A stretch of 64,000 nucleotides of DNA from Bacillus haynesii (GCF_001969855.1 NZ_MRBL01000016.1:62001-126000); one strand, 5' to 3'. Counted from the first letter of the stretch, positions 8,447 to 17,362 are shown. Made by a program: numbers and translations. The notes: generated from the sequence alone by a model not told the origin.

Positions 8447-8504
8447 CCTTAAAAAAGGAGGTTTTGAAAACATCATATTTTATTTTTTACAGTTTTTCAT
8501 CATT

Positions 8505-8984
8505 GTGTCCATCATCTATATCAAGTTCAAACGCTCGGTCGGCTTTCAGCCTTTAAAGCCGGCACGCATGTTGTTCCGGATCTTCCTCTTTTCGGGAATT
8601 TTCGTTTTTCTGCTGACGATGAGCGCACTTCACCCTTTATCATACTTTTATGATCTGATTGGGATCGCGCTCGGGTTCATCTTGACCGCCTATGCGCTGA
8701 AGCATGTGTCGATCGAAAATCGGGGCGGAGTCCTTTATTTCAGAACACATTTATGGATTGAATTGATCGTACTTTTGTTATTTTTATACCGGTTTCTCTA
8801 CCGGATCGCCGAGATCGGCCAGCTCCAGACTGCGGTTTCAGACGGGGGTTCAGCAGCATACGGCGCCCTTTTTACGCAGGACCCGGCGACGATGATCGGT
8901 TTTTTTGTACTGGCCGTTTATTATGTCGGTTTCTCTTTTTTTGTTTTAAAAAAGGGCAGGAGTGAAGAAAAACGTTCAGCGTAA
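8505..8984 (+). CDS. yobW: CcdC-like membrane protein YobW
   Basis: At least 159 residues with about four membrane segments, resembling the CcdC/DUF1453 family (residues after the start: SIIYIKFKRSVGF, then FLLTMSALHPLSYF). The open frame runs from far upstream, and the hydrophobic segment begins before the annotated start. GTG 8505 is the first canonical start near the AAAGGAGG at 8453-8460 but is 44 nt from it; within RBS range only ATC/ATA codons (8472, 8475) are in frame. Translation may begin earlier on a non-standard codon, or the start has been damaged. Likely mother-cell sporulation membrane protein. Confidence 0.65.
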   Translation: MSIIYIKFKRSVGFQPLKPARMLFRIFLFSGIFVFLLTMSALHPLSYFYDLIGIALGFILTAYALKHVSIENRGGVLYFRTHLWIELIVLLLFLYRFLYRIAEIGQLQTAVSDGGSAAYGALFTQDPATMIGFFVLAVYYVGFSFFVLKKGRSEEKRSA

Positions 8985-9016
8985 AAGGCAAACTCGGGAA
9001 GTGGAGTTTGCCTTTT
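8983..9016. terminator. bidirectional terminator between yobW and czrA
   Basis: AAAAGGCAAACTC (8983-8995) pairs perfectly with GAGTTTGCCTTTT (9004-9016) around an 8-nt loop; A- and T-runs on either side serve both convergent genes. Confidence 0.85.
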
Positions 9017-9024
9017 CATAAGCT

Positions 9025-9357
9025 TTAATCATGCTGTGTATGATCGATCATCTGCTGAAGTACATCGAGGACATGCTGGTCTTCCGGAGAATAAAAAATG
9101 GAAGTCCCGGCCCTTCTTGATTTGACGAGACGAAGGTTTTTTAAAAACCTGAGCTGGTGAGAAACGGTTGACTGCAGAAGACTCAGCTTCTCTGCTATTT
9201 CATTGACCGAATGCTCGCCTTGTGAGAGCAGATGAAGAATTTTGATTCTCGTTGGGTCAGAGAGCGCTTTAAACGTCTGTGAAACGAGAAATAAAGTTTC
9301 TTCATCTAACTCGGCCCGCACCTGTTTTTCTGTTGTTTCTTGATTGTGCTCACTCAT
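9025..9357 (-). CDS. czrA: ArsR/SmtB-family metal sensor, CzrA-like
   Basis: 110 residues with an ArsR winged helix ([17 protein letters not shown] at about 31-47, then [15 protein letters not shown]). The C-terminal helix carries the alpha-5 metal site pattern D-x-H-x10-H-x-x-H (DQHVLD...HTQH), as in zinc sensors CzrA/SmtB. In Bacillus CzrA represses cadmium/zinc/cobalt efflux genes and is released by those metals. ATG 9357 follows AAAGGTG; an in-frame GTG at 9366 is the alternative. A promoter TTTTCA-17-TATGAT precedes it. No efflux gene is adjacent, so its targets lie elsewhere. Confidence 0.85.
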   Translation of the reverse strand: MSEHNQETTEKQVRAELDEETLFLVSQTFKALSDPTRIKILHLLSQGEHSVNEIAEKLSLLQSTVSHQLRFLKNLRLVKSRRAGTSIFYSPEDQHVLDVLQQMIDHTQHD

Positions 9358-9431
9358 GCTTTTCACCTTTTCCGCGCGACTTTTACCTTCATATCATATA
9401 CCAAAACATACCGGTTGAAAAGTTTAACGGA

Positions 9432-10256
9432 TCAAGTTGAAAACAGCGTTCCCTGAAGCGCTTCTATATATCTTGCAGCAGACAGCTGCACGCGTTCTCC
9501 GGCGTTTTTTTCAACTGAGCGGCGAAAAGCGTTATAAAGCCGGTTGAATGGAACATCTTCTATTTGATCAGCCATTTGCTGCACTTTGCTGGCGGGAAGA
9601 GGAATCAAATTTGGATAGCTGTACATAAAACTCACCCACATGCGATCTTGAACGACTTGGATAATGTCCCCTGAAAGGAGGGTTCCCTTGCCACCGTTTC
9701 CGCTTGCCCAATGGCAGACCGCTCCCCCTCTAAAATGGCCACCAAGCCTGTGCAAGGTCAATCCGCTTGATAGCTTGAGGGAATCGCCGGACCAAAAAAC
9801 AATCCGGCTGTTCGGCCGCTGCACCCATTGTTTGTCATCTTCATGGATATAGATCGGAGCATCAAACATTTCTGCCCATTCCGCCTGTGCAGAATAATAA
9901 TGCGGATGTGATAAAGCAATCGCCTGGATTCCGCCCATCCGCTCGAGGTTCTCAATCGTATGCTGATCCAGGTATGTAATACAATCCCACAGCAAGTTAA
10001 AGCCGGGCTCCTGTATCAGGTATGCCGATTGACCGATAGCGAATGCGGGCGTTGTCGTCAAACTGTATAGGCGCTCTTCTTCAAAGGTGATCTCGTTTTG
10101 AAACCTCCCGCTTTGCTTCATTTCTTCTAGCGTTGTCCAAGCTTGCCCTGAGAGACTGACATACTGTCTTTCTTCATTGCAAATGATGCATTCCGCTGGC
10201 TCTTTCGGAGCAGCGTCATATTGAACGCCGCACGTCGTGCAAACATAGTTATTCAA
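9432..10256 (-). CDS. MBL-fold hydrolase with N-terminal rubredoxin-like zinc finger
   Basis: 274 residues. Residues 5-27 hold CTTCGVQY...CIICNEE, a rubredoxin-like four-cysteine knuckle. The rest is a degenerate metallo-beta-lactamase fold: SHPHYYSAQAEW replaces the canonical HxHxDH, keeping two His, with later HFRGGAVCHW and LLSGDIIQVV. Loss of the standard zinc motif suggests a modified metal site or a different reaction. TTG start at 10256 after GGGGAGGAACAACT. No operon partner is evident. Confidence 0.75.
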   Translation of the reverse strand: MNNYVCTTCGVQYDAAPKEPAECIICNEERQYVSLSGQAWTTLEEMKQSGRFQNEITFEEERLYSLTTTPAFAIGQSAYLIQEPGFNLLWDCITYLDQHTIENLERMGGIQAIALSHPHYYSAQAEWAEMFDAPIYIHEDDKQWVQRPNSRIVFWSGDSLKLSSGLTLHRLGGHFRGGAVCHWASGNGGKGTLLSGDIIQVVQDRMWVSFMYSYPNLIPLPASKVQQMADQIEDVPFNRLYNAFRRSVEKNAGERVQLSAARYIEALQGTLFST

Positions 10257-10379
10257 AGTTGTTCCTCCCCTTTCAAACTATATTTTACCATCTTCTAACG
10301 CGCAGTCTATTATCCTGAACGCACCTTTGCGCTATCCAATCTGTATCCGGCAACTTTTGTGCAGAAACGCGAATAAAAA

Positions 10380-10401
10380 AGCGTCCGCTGATCCGGACGC
10401 T
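10380..10401 (-). terminator. terminator of the small coiled-coil gene
   Basis: AGCGTCCG (10380-10387) pairs with CGGACGCT (10394-10401); a T-rich tract follows on the minus strand. It overlaps the stop codon of the gene it ends. Confidence 0.8.
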
Positions 10402-10651
10402 AGCTGCCTTTTTGCTGATACATATGTTCAAGCTGTGAAAATGAAATGTCGCCGGCCGCACAATCTACAGCGGCATCGACTACCTGATCAAAGCGATCGG
10501 CCGAAGCGCTTTTCTCTTTTAACCGTTGCTCATAGCGTTCGAGCTCTTCCTGCTGTCTTCTTAAATCCTCTTCTTTTCCATCATAATCAGATGCATTCAT
10601 CGTCTCCATATTTCTTTTGACGGCTTCTACATAGCCTCTCAATATATCCAT
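10400..10651 (-). CDS. small coiled-coil protein of unknown function
   Basis: 83 residues. ATG 10651 is preceded by AAGGAG at good spacing; the longer frame upstream is not supported. Residues about 25-50 are a charged heptad-like helix (EEDLRRQQEELERYEQRL), followed by an acidic tail. No signal peptide or membrane segment. Not recognised. It is divergent from the amino-acid permease gene at 10804. Confidence 0.65.
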   Translation of the reverse strand: MDILRGYVEAVKRNMETMNASDYDGKEEDLRRQQEELERYEQRLKEKSASADRFDQVVDAAVDCAAGDISFSQLEHMYQQKGS

Positions 10652-10803
10652 GTCTTCATACTCCTTGCCTTTTTTCAAAGGGTTTGCAACATTTGTTATT
10701 TTTATACGTAAAAAAGAGGTTTTATACGGTTGCTCAAGCGCAAAAAAACAGATAAAATATGTCTTAATTTCTGTATTTTTTACATAAGGGGATTTAGAAG
10801 TCA

Positions 10804-12141
10804 TTGAAAAACGAAACTGCGCTTAAACGAAGTCTTACACTCGGCCCGCTCGTTGTGATCGGCCTTGCTTATATGGACCCGCTCGTCGTATTTGATTCAT
10901 ACGGAGTGGTCGCACAACTGACAAAGGGGCACGTTCCGGCGGCATACGTATTTACTGTTGCCGCACTCCTTTTGACCGCTTTGAGCTACGGCAGCATGGT
11001 CAAGGCCTATCCAAAAGCGGGATCGGTTTATACATATGCATATGAAAGTATTCATCCGCATGCAGGATTTTTAGCCGGCTGGACGATCATGCTGGACTAT
11101 TTATTTTTGCCGATGGTTAACTTTGCGATCGGGAGCGCTTATTTGACGGCGGCTTTTCCTGAAGTGCCGCATGGTTTTTGGGTCGTTCTGCTCGCTTTAT
11201 CGATTACCGTTGTCAATATTTTAGGCATCAGACTAACCGCAAATATTACAGGGCTGTTCGTCGCTTTTCAAGTGATCGTCGCCCTGACTTTTGCCGGATT
11301 TATGATCGCCGGGCTCGCAGACGGCCTCGGGACGGGCGAGCTGGTTTCAGCCGATCCGTTTTTCCGTTCTGACATCGAACCTTCCCTGATTGTATCAGGT
11401 GCGACGATTTTGTGTTTTTCGTTTCTTGGCTTTGATGCGATTTCTACAATGTCTGAAGAAACGGTCAACCCGAAGAAAAATATTCCGTTAGCCATCTTTT
11501 TAACAGTAGCGGTCGGCGGAACGCTGTTTACGGCGATTTCTTATTTGATGCAGCAAATTTATCCGTCCTATGATAACTTCCGGCATGCTGATTCGGCATC
11601 GCTGGAAATAGCCCTATATACAGGAGGCGCTTTTTTAAAGTCCTTCTTTCTGGCGGGAACGATGGTCGCGGTCATTTCATCCTCGCTCTCTTCGCATGCG
11701 AGCGCTTCGCGGCTTTTGTATGCAATGGGGCGGGACAGCTCTCTTCCGAAACGCTTTTTTGGCTATGTGCATCCGACATTAAAGACGCCGGTGTTTAATA
11801 TTATGTTCATCGGACTGATTTCTTTGACGGCCATGATCGGGGAATTAGAGGTTATCTATTCATTCATCAGCTTCGGCGCGCTGATCGGATTTATTTTTGT
11901 CCACCTGTCTGTCATCGGCCATTACTACATTCGGAAACAGGAAAGAGGCTTTTTAAAAACGCTTCGCTATTTGGTTCTGCCCTTTTTGGGGGCCTCTTTC
12001 TGCGGCTGGCTGCTGCTTAGCATCAGCAAAAATGCGCTCATGATTGGAGCCGGCTGGCTGATCGCCGGTTTTATATACTTTTTGTTCAGGATCCGTTCTC
12101 TTCCGGACGTCACATTCGGCTTTGACCGCGATCCAAGATAG
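10804..12141 (+). CDS. APC-superfamily amino acid/polyamine permease
   Basis: 445 residues, twelve predicted membrane helices. The APC signature near the N-terminus is LGPLVVIGLAYMDPLVVF and the conserved loop SEETVNPKKNIP is at about 218-229. It imports amino acids or amines by proton or ion coupling; the substrate cannot be assigned, though PuuP-like permeases look similar. The start is TTG at 10804, with AAGGGG 13 nt upstream, so translation may be modest. Monocistronic. Confidence 0.85.
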   Translation: MKNETALKRSLTLGPLVVIGLAYMDPLVVFDSYGVVAQLTKGHVPAAYVFTVAALLLTALSYGSMVKAYPKAGSVYTYAYESIHPHAGFLAGWTIMLDYLFLPMVNFAIGSAYLTAAFPEVPHGFWVVLLALSITVVNILGIRLTANITGLFVAFQVIVALTFAGFMIAGLADGLGTGELVSADPFFRSDIEPSLIVSGATILCFSFLGFDAISTMSEETVNPKKNIPLAIFLTVAVGGTLFTAISYLMQQIYPSYDNFRHADSASLEIALYTGGAFLKSFFLAGTMVAVISSSLSSHASASRLLYAMGRDSSLPKRFFGYVHPTLKTPVFNIMFIGLISLTAMIGELEVIYSFISFGALIGFIFVHLSVIGHYYIRKQERGFLKTLRYLVLPFLGASFCGWLLLSISKNALMIGAGWLIAGFIYFLFRIRSLPDVTFGFDRDPR

Positions 12142-12231
12142 AAGGATATCGCTTGGTCTTCTTGAAGATATATGTCATAATAAATGAGGCTGTATACTGT
12201 TTTGCATCAGGGCGCTACAGAGGTGAAACCA

Positions 12232-12882
12232 TTGAAGAAAAAGAAATCAGGATGTTTAGCCGGAGCTGGCTGTTTGTCTTTTTTTGTGTTTGTTCCCTTG
12301 ATCATTTTCTTTGCCATCTCCGGTCTGGAACAATTAAAATGGCTTCCTCTTGACACTGAATCTAATATTCTTGAGAGATTAAAAGATTACAAGCCTCTTG
12401 TTGAAGAAGAACTTGATGAACAGGGACTTTCACAATACACCGCTCTTTTATTGGGCATGATGTATCAAGAGTCAAAAGGCAGAGGCGGTGATCCGATGCA
12501 GTCGTCGGAATCTCTCGGTATGAAGCGAAATGAGATTGACGATCCAAAAGCAAGCATTAAGCAGGGTGTGCGCCATTTTACAGCAATGTATCAAAAGGGA
12601 CAGAAAAAAGGCGTCGATATTGAAACGATCATCCAAAGCTATAACATGGGATCGGGTTACATCGACTATGTCTCAAAACACGGCGGAAAGCACTCAGAGA
12701 AGCTGGCAAAGGCATTTTCCGAAGAACAAGTCAAAAAGAACCCCGACCTGTATAATTGCGGCGGAGATACAAACAATTTTCGCTACCCTTATTGCTACGG
12801 GGATTACTCTTACTCGGAAAAAGTAAAGGAACGCACAAAAAAAGTCGAAGAACATATCGAAGGGTTAACACTTGAACATTGA
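12232..12882 (+). CDS. yocA: lysozyme-like cell-wall hydrolase YocA
   Basis: 216 residues. A basic N-terminus and one hydrophobic anchor (about 8-30) precede a lysozyme-like/soluble transglycosylase domain with the catalytic-type Glu in MMYQESKGRGGDPMQSSES (about 78-96) and SYNMGSGYI further on. Such proteins cut the glycan backbone of peptidoglycan and are related to the lytic domains of conjugation proteins. TTG start at 12232 chosen because AGAGGTG lies 6 nt upstream; a longer ATG frame from 12184 lacks an RBS. Position next to czrA matches B. subtilis yocA. Confidence 0.8.
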   Translation: MKKKKSGCLAGAGCLSFFVFVPLIIFFAISGLEQLKWLPLDTESNILERLKDYKPLVEEELDEQGLSQYTALLLGMMYQESKGRGGDPMQSSESLGMKRNEIDDPKASIKQGVRHFTAMYQKGQKKGVDIETIIQSYNMGSGYIDYVSKHGGKHSEKLAKAFSEEQVKKNPDLYNCGGDTNNFRYPYCYGDYSYSEKVKERTKKVEEHIEGLTLEH

Positions 12883-13016
12883 CAAAAACGGCAGTCCGGG
12901 TGATTTTTCGCCCGGCTTGTCCTGTTTTAGAGGAGCGAACGAAAGCATCGCCTGCAGCCGCATGCCATGCTTGTTGTCAGTTCGCGTATTCTCCGTGAAC
13001 GCTTCGGTCAATCCTT

Positions 13017-14003
13017 CTACTCCAAAAAACCGCCTTCTTTCAGCATTTCTTTTACTTTTTCTTTTGAGATTAAAAAGTCTTTTGAGCTCAAGTGATCTGT
13101 TACTAAAGGCTGACAATCCGCATACTTTTTATGAAGTTCAGGCATTTTGATTGCAGGAAGCACCACCGCGAGGTCATCTGTAAATGAAACAGCATGCTGC
13201 CGTTCATGAGGTGAAATCAGCAGTTCATGAAGCTTTTCCCCCGGCCTTGCCCCCGTTTCTGCGATGGCCGTTTTTTCGTTTCCGTAAGCTTCGATCAGCA
13301 CTTCAGCCATGTCTAAAATTCTGCAGGCCGGCGAATTCATAATGAAAATTTCCCCGCCTTGGCCGCTTTCAGCCGCTTTTAATAAAAGCTGGATCGTTTT
13401 TTCCTTCGTGAGGAAGAAACGGGTCATTCTTTTGTCTGTGATGGTGACCTGGTTCTTTTCCCTGATCTGGTCTTTAAAAAGCTGAAGAACGCTTCCGCTG
13501 CTTCCGAGCACATTTCCTCCCCTTACACAAATAAAACCCGTGTCTGAATAGAGATGGTTCGCGTATACGATCAACTTCTCGCCGATCGCTTTCGTCATTC
13601 CGTAGAAGTTGGCAGGGTCAGCTGCTTTATCAGTCGAGACGTTGATGACTTTTTTAACGCCGTTTTCGATCGCTGCTTCAATGACGTTTTCCGTCCCTGT
13701 GACATTCGTTTTTAATGCTTCAAGCGGCTGTTCTTCACAAACCGGCACATGCTTCAGCGCTGCTAAATGGAAGACATAGTCGACACCTTTTAATCCTGTA
13801 TTCAGCGCTTTCCGATCTCTGATGTCACCGATGAAAAACGTCAGCCTCGGATCTTCAATCTGCCTTCTCATTTGAACTTGTCTTTCTTCATTTCTGGAAA
13901 ATACAATGAGCTTTTTAGGGCTTAAAGATAGCAGTTGAAGGATGAGTTCCTGGCCCCATGAGCCTGTTCCTCCAGTAATGAATATCGTTTTATTTTCAAA
14001 CAT
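13017..14003 (-). CDS. CapD/FlaA1-type nucleotide-sugar epimerase/dehydratase
   Basis: 328 residues. An extended SDR with the NAD motif TGGTGSWGQ (9-17), acidic FIGDIRD, HLAALKHVP, and the active-site region STDKAADPANFYGMTKAIGEK where Tyr and Lys of YxxxK (YGMTK) are visible. This family makes UDP-sugar precursors (C4 epimerase or 4,6-dehydratase) for surface polysaccharides. ATG 14003 follows AGAGGAGG. It ends a minus-strand group with a glycosyltransferase and a DUF1796 protein, so a cell-surface or spore-surface glycan is the likely product. Confidence 0.85.
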   Translation of the reverse strand: MFENKTIFITGGTGSWGQELILQLLSLSPKKLIVFSRNEERQVQMRRQIEDPRLTFFIGDIRDRKALNTGLKGVDYVFHLAALKHVPVCEEQPLEALKTNVTGTENVIEAAIENGVKKVINVSTDKAADPANFYGMTKAIGEKLIVYANHLYSDTGFICVRGGNVLGSSGSVLQLFKDQIREKNQVTITDKRMTRFFLTKEKTIQLLLKAAESGQGGEIFIMNSPACRILDMAEVLIEAYGNEKTAIAETGARPGEKLHELLISPHERQHAVSFTDDLAVVLPAIKMPELHKKYADCQPLVTDHLSSKDFLISKEKVKEMLKEGGFLE

Positions 14004-14041
14004 TTCTTTTCCTCCTCTGGTAAACTCCAAAAAAATCCGGT

Positions 14042-14689
14042 TTAAACGAGAGTGATTCCCTGAAACAATGATGCCCACAGATCATTGTTTGACTCCCATA
14101 TCTCTTTGTCCGGCAGTTCAACAGTACAAGTCTTTTCTAATGGCCAATTTTTCTCTACAATCCCATCCACCTTCGAGTGCTTCACCAGAAGTACGCTAAA
14201 GTCATGCTGAACCAAATCTGACAAAACAAGTTCAAGTTCCTGTGCTTCTTTAAAGCCGCCTTCTCCTTCTGTCCTGACAAATAGGATGCGCTTGCCTGTT
14301 GAAATCTTTTCCAGAAAACGATCGATTCTTCTATTGTATTTTTCTATTACCTCAGGATAGGTAGCCAAATGGTCAAGCGTATTTTGATTTGCATCAAAAT
14401 CATGAACAGAGCCAATGTTATAAAAATCATCTAAAACATAGATAGTAGATCCTTCTTCTTTTTTTTCACCGGTATTATACCCGATTACCCTGAGATTTTT
14501 TGCTTCCATAAAGCCGGTAAACCGATTTCGAAGAAGGCGGTTGAGATCTGAGAGAGAATTCGTGGTAACCCAGTCCAGAGGGCCTGCAAGCGGCCTTAAA
14601 TCATTATTTCTCAGCTGAATAGCCGCTAAACAAAGATGTCCCAGACTAAAGACGGCATCATATTGACCTTTAATGTCTTTTAAATTCAT
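14042..14689 (-). CDS. DUF1796 putative papain-like cysteine peptidase, copy 1
   Basis: 215 residues. The DUF1796 signature is clear at the N-terminus: LGHLCLAAIQLRNNDLRP then GPLDWV (about 16-41), with Cys20 as the presumed nucleophile; later RILFVRTEG and LLVKHSKVDG. These proteins often neighbour glycosyltransferases but have no proven role. ATG 14689. A close paralogue lies at 47124 on the other strand (same length, same LGHLCL and PLDWV motifs). Here it sits upstream of the CapD gene, 38 nt apart. Confidence 0.8.
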   Translation of the reverse strand: MNLKDIKGQYDAVFSLGHLCLAAIQLRNNDLRPLAGPLDWVTTNSLSDLNRLLRNRFTGFMEAKNLRVIGYNTGEKKEEGSTIYVLDDFYNIGSVHDFDANQNTLDHLATYPEVIEKYNRRIDRFLEKISTGKRILFVRTEGEGGFKEAQELELVLSDLVQHDFSVLLVKHSKVDGIVEKNWPLEKTCTVELPDKEIWESNNDLWASLFQGITLV

Positions 14690-14847
14690 CTATCTAACAC
14701 CTCATCGTTCCCCTCCTATTTTATGTTCTTCATTAATAGGAAAAAGATATACTGCTGATAGTATTGTATGCCTCGTAACAGAAAAAGGTAAAAGACAGCT
14801 ACCTACTGCATTTAATTTCAATTTGAAATAACAGAATACAAAAAAAT

Positions 14848-14876
14848 AAAAAGCCTTCGGATTGCGAAGGCTTTTT
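14848..14876. terminator. terminator after the GT4-acidic protein operon
   Basis: AAAAAGCCTTCG (14848-14859) pairs with CGAAGGCTTTTT (14865-14876), loop of 5. It lies just downstream of the 14881 gene and separates it from the DUF1796-CapD pair. Confidence 0.85.
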
Positions 14877-14880
14877 ATTT

Positions 14881-15441
14881 TTAATTGTTTTCACTTTCCT
14901 TACGATTTTCTTGAACTGCTTTAAGCACCTTTACAGTTTCGGGGCTTGGGATGGTGTGGTCTTCGGGCAATGATTCTGTAAGTGTTTCTACAACTGACCG
15001 TTCCAAACTTTCAGTAGAGCTGGTAACCGCATCATTATCAGGCAGCGATTCTTTAAACGTTTCTAAAGACTCTGCCGTTTCGGGATCAGACACTCTGACT
15101 TCTTTACGCACTGACTCGATGATTTCCTCTAAAACATTGCGATCAATTCCTTGAGCTGTAGCCCCTAGAATATCTTTTAAAACTTTATTATTATTCTCCA
15201 AAATACTGCTATTCATATCTTCAAAAATAGATTTCAGTTCTGCTACTAAAGGTTTAAGGCTCTCATCGACAGATTCACTCACATCTGTATCTGATTCTGC
15301 GGATTCTGTTGAGCTATCTTGCATCTGGCTATTCCGCTCTTCAGTGAATTGTACCAGCAGATCCACATATTTTGCCCACCATTCAGCATCTATTTCTTTG
15401 TTTAAACCCTCAAACAAGTGATTAATAATTAAAGATTTCAT
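14881..15441 (-). CDS. acidic Ser/Glu-rich protein of unknown function
   Basis: 186 residues, very acidic and rich in Ser, Glu, Val and Asp, with repeated short phrases such as ESLP and ESLE; the middle could form helices. The N-terminus (MKSLIINHLFEGLNKEIDAEWW) is more ordered. No signal peptide. It starts 13 nt after the GT4 stop, so it is in that operon. Not recognised; it may be an accessory or substrate of the glycosylation cassette. Confidence 0.65.
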   Translation of the reverse strand: MKSLIINHLFEGLNKEIDAEWWAKYVDLLVQFTEERNSQMQDSSTESAESDTDVSESVDESLKPLVAELKSIFEDMNSSILENNNKVLKDILGATAQGIDRNVLEEIIESVRKEVRVSDPETAESLETFKESLPDNDAVTSSTESLERSVVETLTESLPEDHTIPSPETVKVLKAVQENRKESENN

Positions 15442-15454
15442 TCAATTTCACTCC

Positions 15455-16660
15455 TTATTTCTCATTTTGATAAATATCAAGGACCCTAGTGACGGCTTCA
15501 TCCATATCCCAATGCTTCCTAGCAAACTCCTTGGCGTTATTCCCCAATTGATTTCTAAAATCATCATCTTCCAGCAATCGTTCTAAACTATTTGCCAGTG
15601 CATTCACATCTCCCTTTGACACGATAAGGCCGGTCACTTCATGCTCTACCATTTCCGGCAAACCTCCAGCATCACTGACAATTGCAGGAACCCCGGCAAT
15701 TTGAGCTTCAATTAAAGATAAAGGCTGGTTATCCAAAAGACTTGGAAGAACATATATATCAGCGAGGGACAGCAAGTAAGGCACATCTTTCCGATTTCTC
15801 AGAAATTCAACGTTATCATCAAGCCCCTGCTGCTCGCTTTGAATTCTGAGTCCGGCGAGCTTTTCCCCTTCTCCTGCCAGCCAGCATACCCAATCGTCTC
15901 GGCGGTTTTTTAATAGAGCTAGTGAGTCAATTAAGTGATGTATACCTTTATTTTCAATCATTCTTCCGGTAAAAAGGATCACTTTCTTATCGGTTACAGG
16001 CATATCAGCTGCCTTTGTGTCCATCCGTCCCAGAAATCCGTCAATATCATAGCCGTACTGGGAAACACGGATTTTTTCTTCCGACACTTCAAATTCTTCC
16101 GTCAAAATATCTTTAAGCCAGTTGTTTGCAACAATCGCCGTATCGCCAGACATCGCTCCTATTTTTTCTAGGTGGTCAAAATATGCCTTTGCAACATGGG
16201 AAGTCGATGATCTGTGGATGGTGTTGAGCTGATCTCTGATTTCATATGCGACACTGCCGTGAAGCGACGTGACAAGCAATTGATCTTTAGGTATAACACG
16301 CTTGATACATGTACTTGAAATGATATCCTGCGCATGGATTAGATCATATTTGTCAAGTCCCAAATAGGCAGCGCCCAGCTCATAGACATAGCGCTGAAGC
16401 TCAGTATAGCTGACCAATTGATTTGCATATATTTCCGGATACTTCTCTTCGCTCATCATCGCTTTAACTAATGGAAGCAGCTCATCCTTTTTGACGCTCC
16501 GTTTTTCATTTACGATATGAACGATACTGCTCTCTTCTCCATATCCGAGCAAATCCACTTCATGTCCTAAGGACTCCAGCTTTTCTTTTAATTGCTCCAT
16601 ATATGTCCATACACCACCTACATGGGGTATATTCCAATAAGTGGAAAGTAAAATTTTCAT
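15455..16660 (-). CDS. GT4-family glycosyltransferase
   Basis: 401 residues with GT-B fold marks: N-terminal PHVGGVWTYMEQL (13-25) for acceptor binding and C-terminal LFTGRMIENKGIHHLI, VLPSLLDNQPLSLIEAQ (the EX7E region) and GLPEMVEHEVTG. It transfers a sugar from an NDP donor with retention. ATG 16660 is preferred (GGGAG 6 nt upstream); the ATG at 16666 overlaps the RBS. It leads an operon with the acidic protein. The N-terminus recalls the Bacillus YtcC/CotSA spore-coat type transferases, which is only a hint. Confidence 0.85.
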   Translation of the reverse strand: MKILLSTYWNIPHVGGVWTYMEQLKEKLESLGHEVDLLGYGEESSIVHIVNEKRSVKKDELLPLVKAMMSEEKYPEIYANQLVSYTELQRYVYELGAAYLGLDKYDLIHAQDIISSTCIKRVIPKDQLLVTSLHGSVAYEIRDQLNTIHRSSTSHVAKAYFDHLEKIGAMSGDTAIVANNWLKDILTEEFEVSEEKIRVSQYGYDIDGFLGRMDTKAADMPVTDKKVILFTGRMIENKGIHHLIDSLALLKNRRDDWVCWLAGEGEKLAGLRIQSEQQGLDDNVEFLRNRKDVPYLLSLADIYVLPSLLDNQPLSLIEAQIAGVPAIVSDAGGLPEMVEHEVTGLIVSKGDVNALANSLERLLEDDDFRNQLGNNAKEFARKHWDMDEAVTRVLDIYQNEK

Positions 16661-16807
16661 ATCCATCTCCCTTTTTCATTTCTATAAAAAGCTCTAATTA
16701 TTTATATTCCCATTTCCATATCTTGTGTAGACGATCATCTATTTCAGGGTATATTTTTGTACCAGAGGAAAATCGCTTTTAAAAGAGAAGAATGTTGCGG
16801 AAACAAA

Positions 16808-16830
16808 AAAAGCCGGATTCTCCGGCTTTT
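16808..16830 (-). terminator. terminator of yozB
   Basis: AAAAGCCGGA (16808-16817) pairs with TCCGGCTTTT (16821-16830), followed by T7 on the minus strand; it overlaps the yozB stop. Confidence 0.85.
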
Positions 16831-17362
16831 AATAGTATGGGGAAATCATCATATAGACGAGAACACCTGTCAGGCTGACATACAGCCAAAGCGGCATCGT
16901 CCAGCGGGCGATTTTGCGGTGGCGTTCCACCTGCATGCTCAGGCCTCTGAACAGCGTAAACAGGGCCAAGGGAACAATTAATGCCGACAAGATGATGTGT
17001 GTGATCAAAATAAAAAAGTAGATCGGTCTTATGATCCCTTCCCCGCCAAAATGAGTGTCAGGCATCAAGGAATGATAAGTTAAGTATGAAACGAGAAAGA
17101 TGAACGTTGTCGTAAAAGCGGCAAAAATAAACCGTTTGTGCGCTTTAATGTTTTTCTGTTTAATCATGATCAGTGCAGCCACTAGAAAAATGAATGTGAA
17201 GCTGTTGCAGACAGCGTTCAAAAGCGGCAGAAAAGTCAAATCCAAATGAGCGAATTTGTCGCTTTTCGGCATGAAAAACAAGAGGGCAATGACGCCGTTT
17301 ATCATAATCGTCAGAGCAACAACAATGCCTGTGTAGTTTTTATTTTTTTGTTTATGGGTCAT
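16829..17362 (-). CDS. yozB: DUF420 membrane protein YozB
   Basis: 177 residues with five hydrophobic segments and DUF420 features (AHLDLTFLPLLNAVCN, KAHKRFIFAAF, SYLTYHSL, ITHIILS). The conserved His residues in the helices are those seen in the YozB/CtaM group, linked in other Firmicutes to cytochrome oxidase maturation. ATG 17362 follows GGAGAG with 10-nt spacing; an in-frame TTG at 17371 is too near the RBS. Length matches B. subtilis YozB. Confidence 0.85.
   Translation of the reverse strand: MTHKQKNKNYTGIVVALTIMINGVIALLFFMPKSDKFAHLDLTFLPLLNAVCNSFTFIFLVAALIMIKQKNIKAHKRFIFAAFTTTFIFLVSYLTYHSLMPDTHFGGEGIIRPIYFFILITHIILSALIVPLALFTLFRGLSMQVERHRKIARWTMPLWLYVSLTGVLVYMMISPYY

Noticed and set aside
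8205-8504. YobW start at 8205
   Set aside because: It would overlap the yobV start antisense and run through the yobW promoter and RBS.
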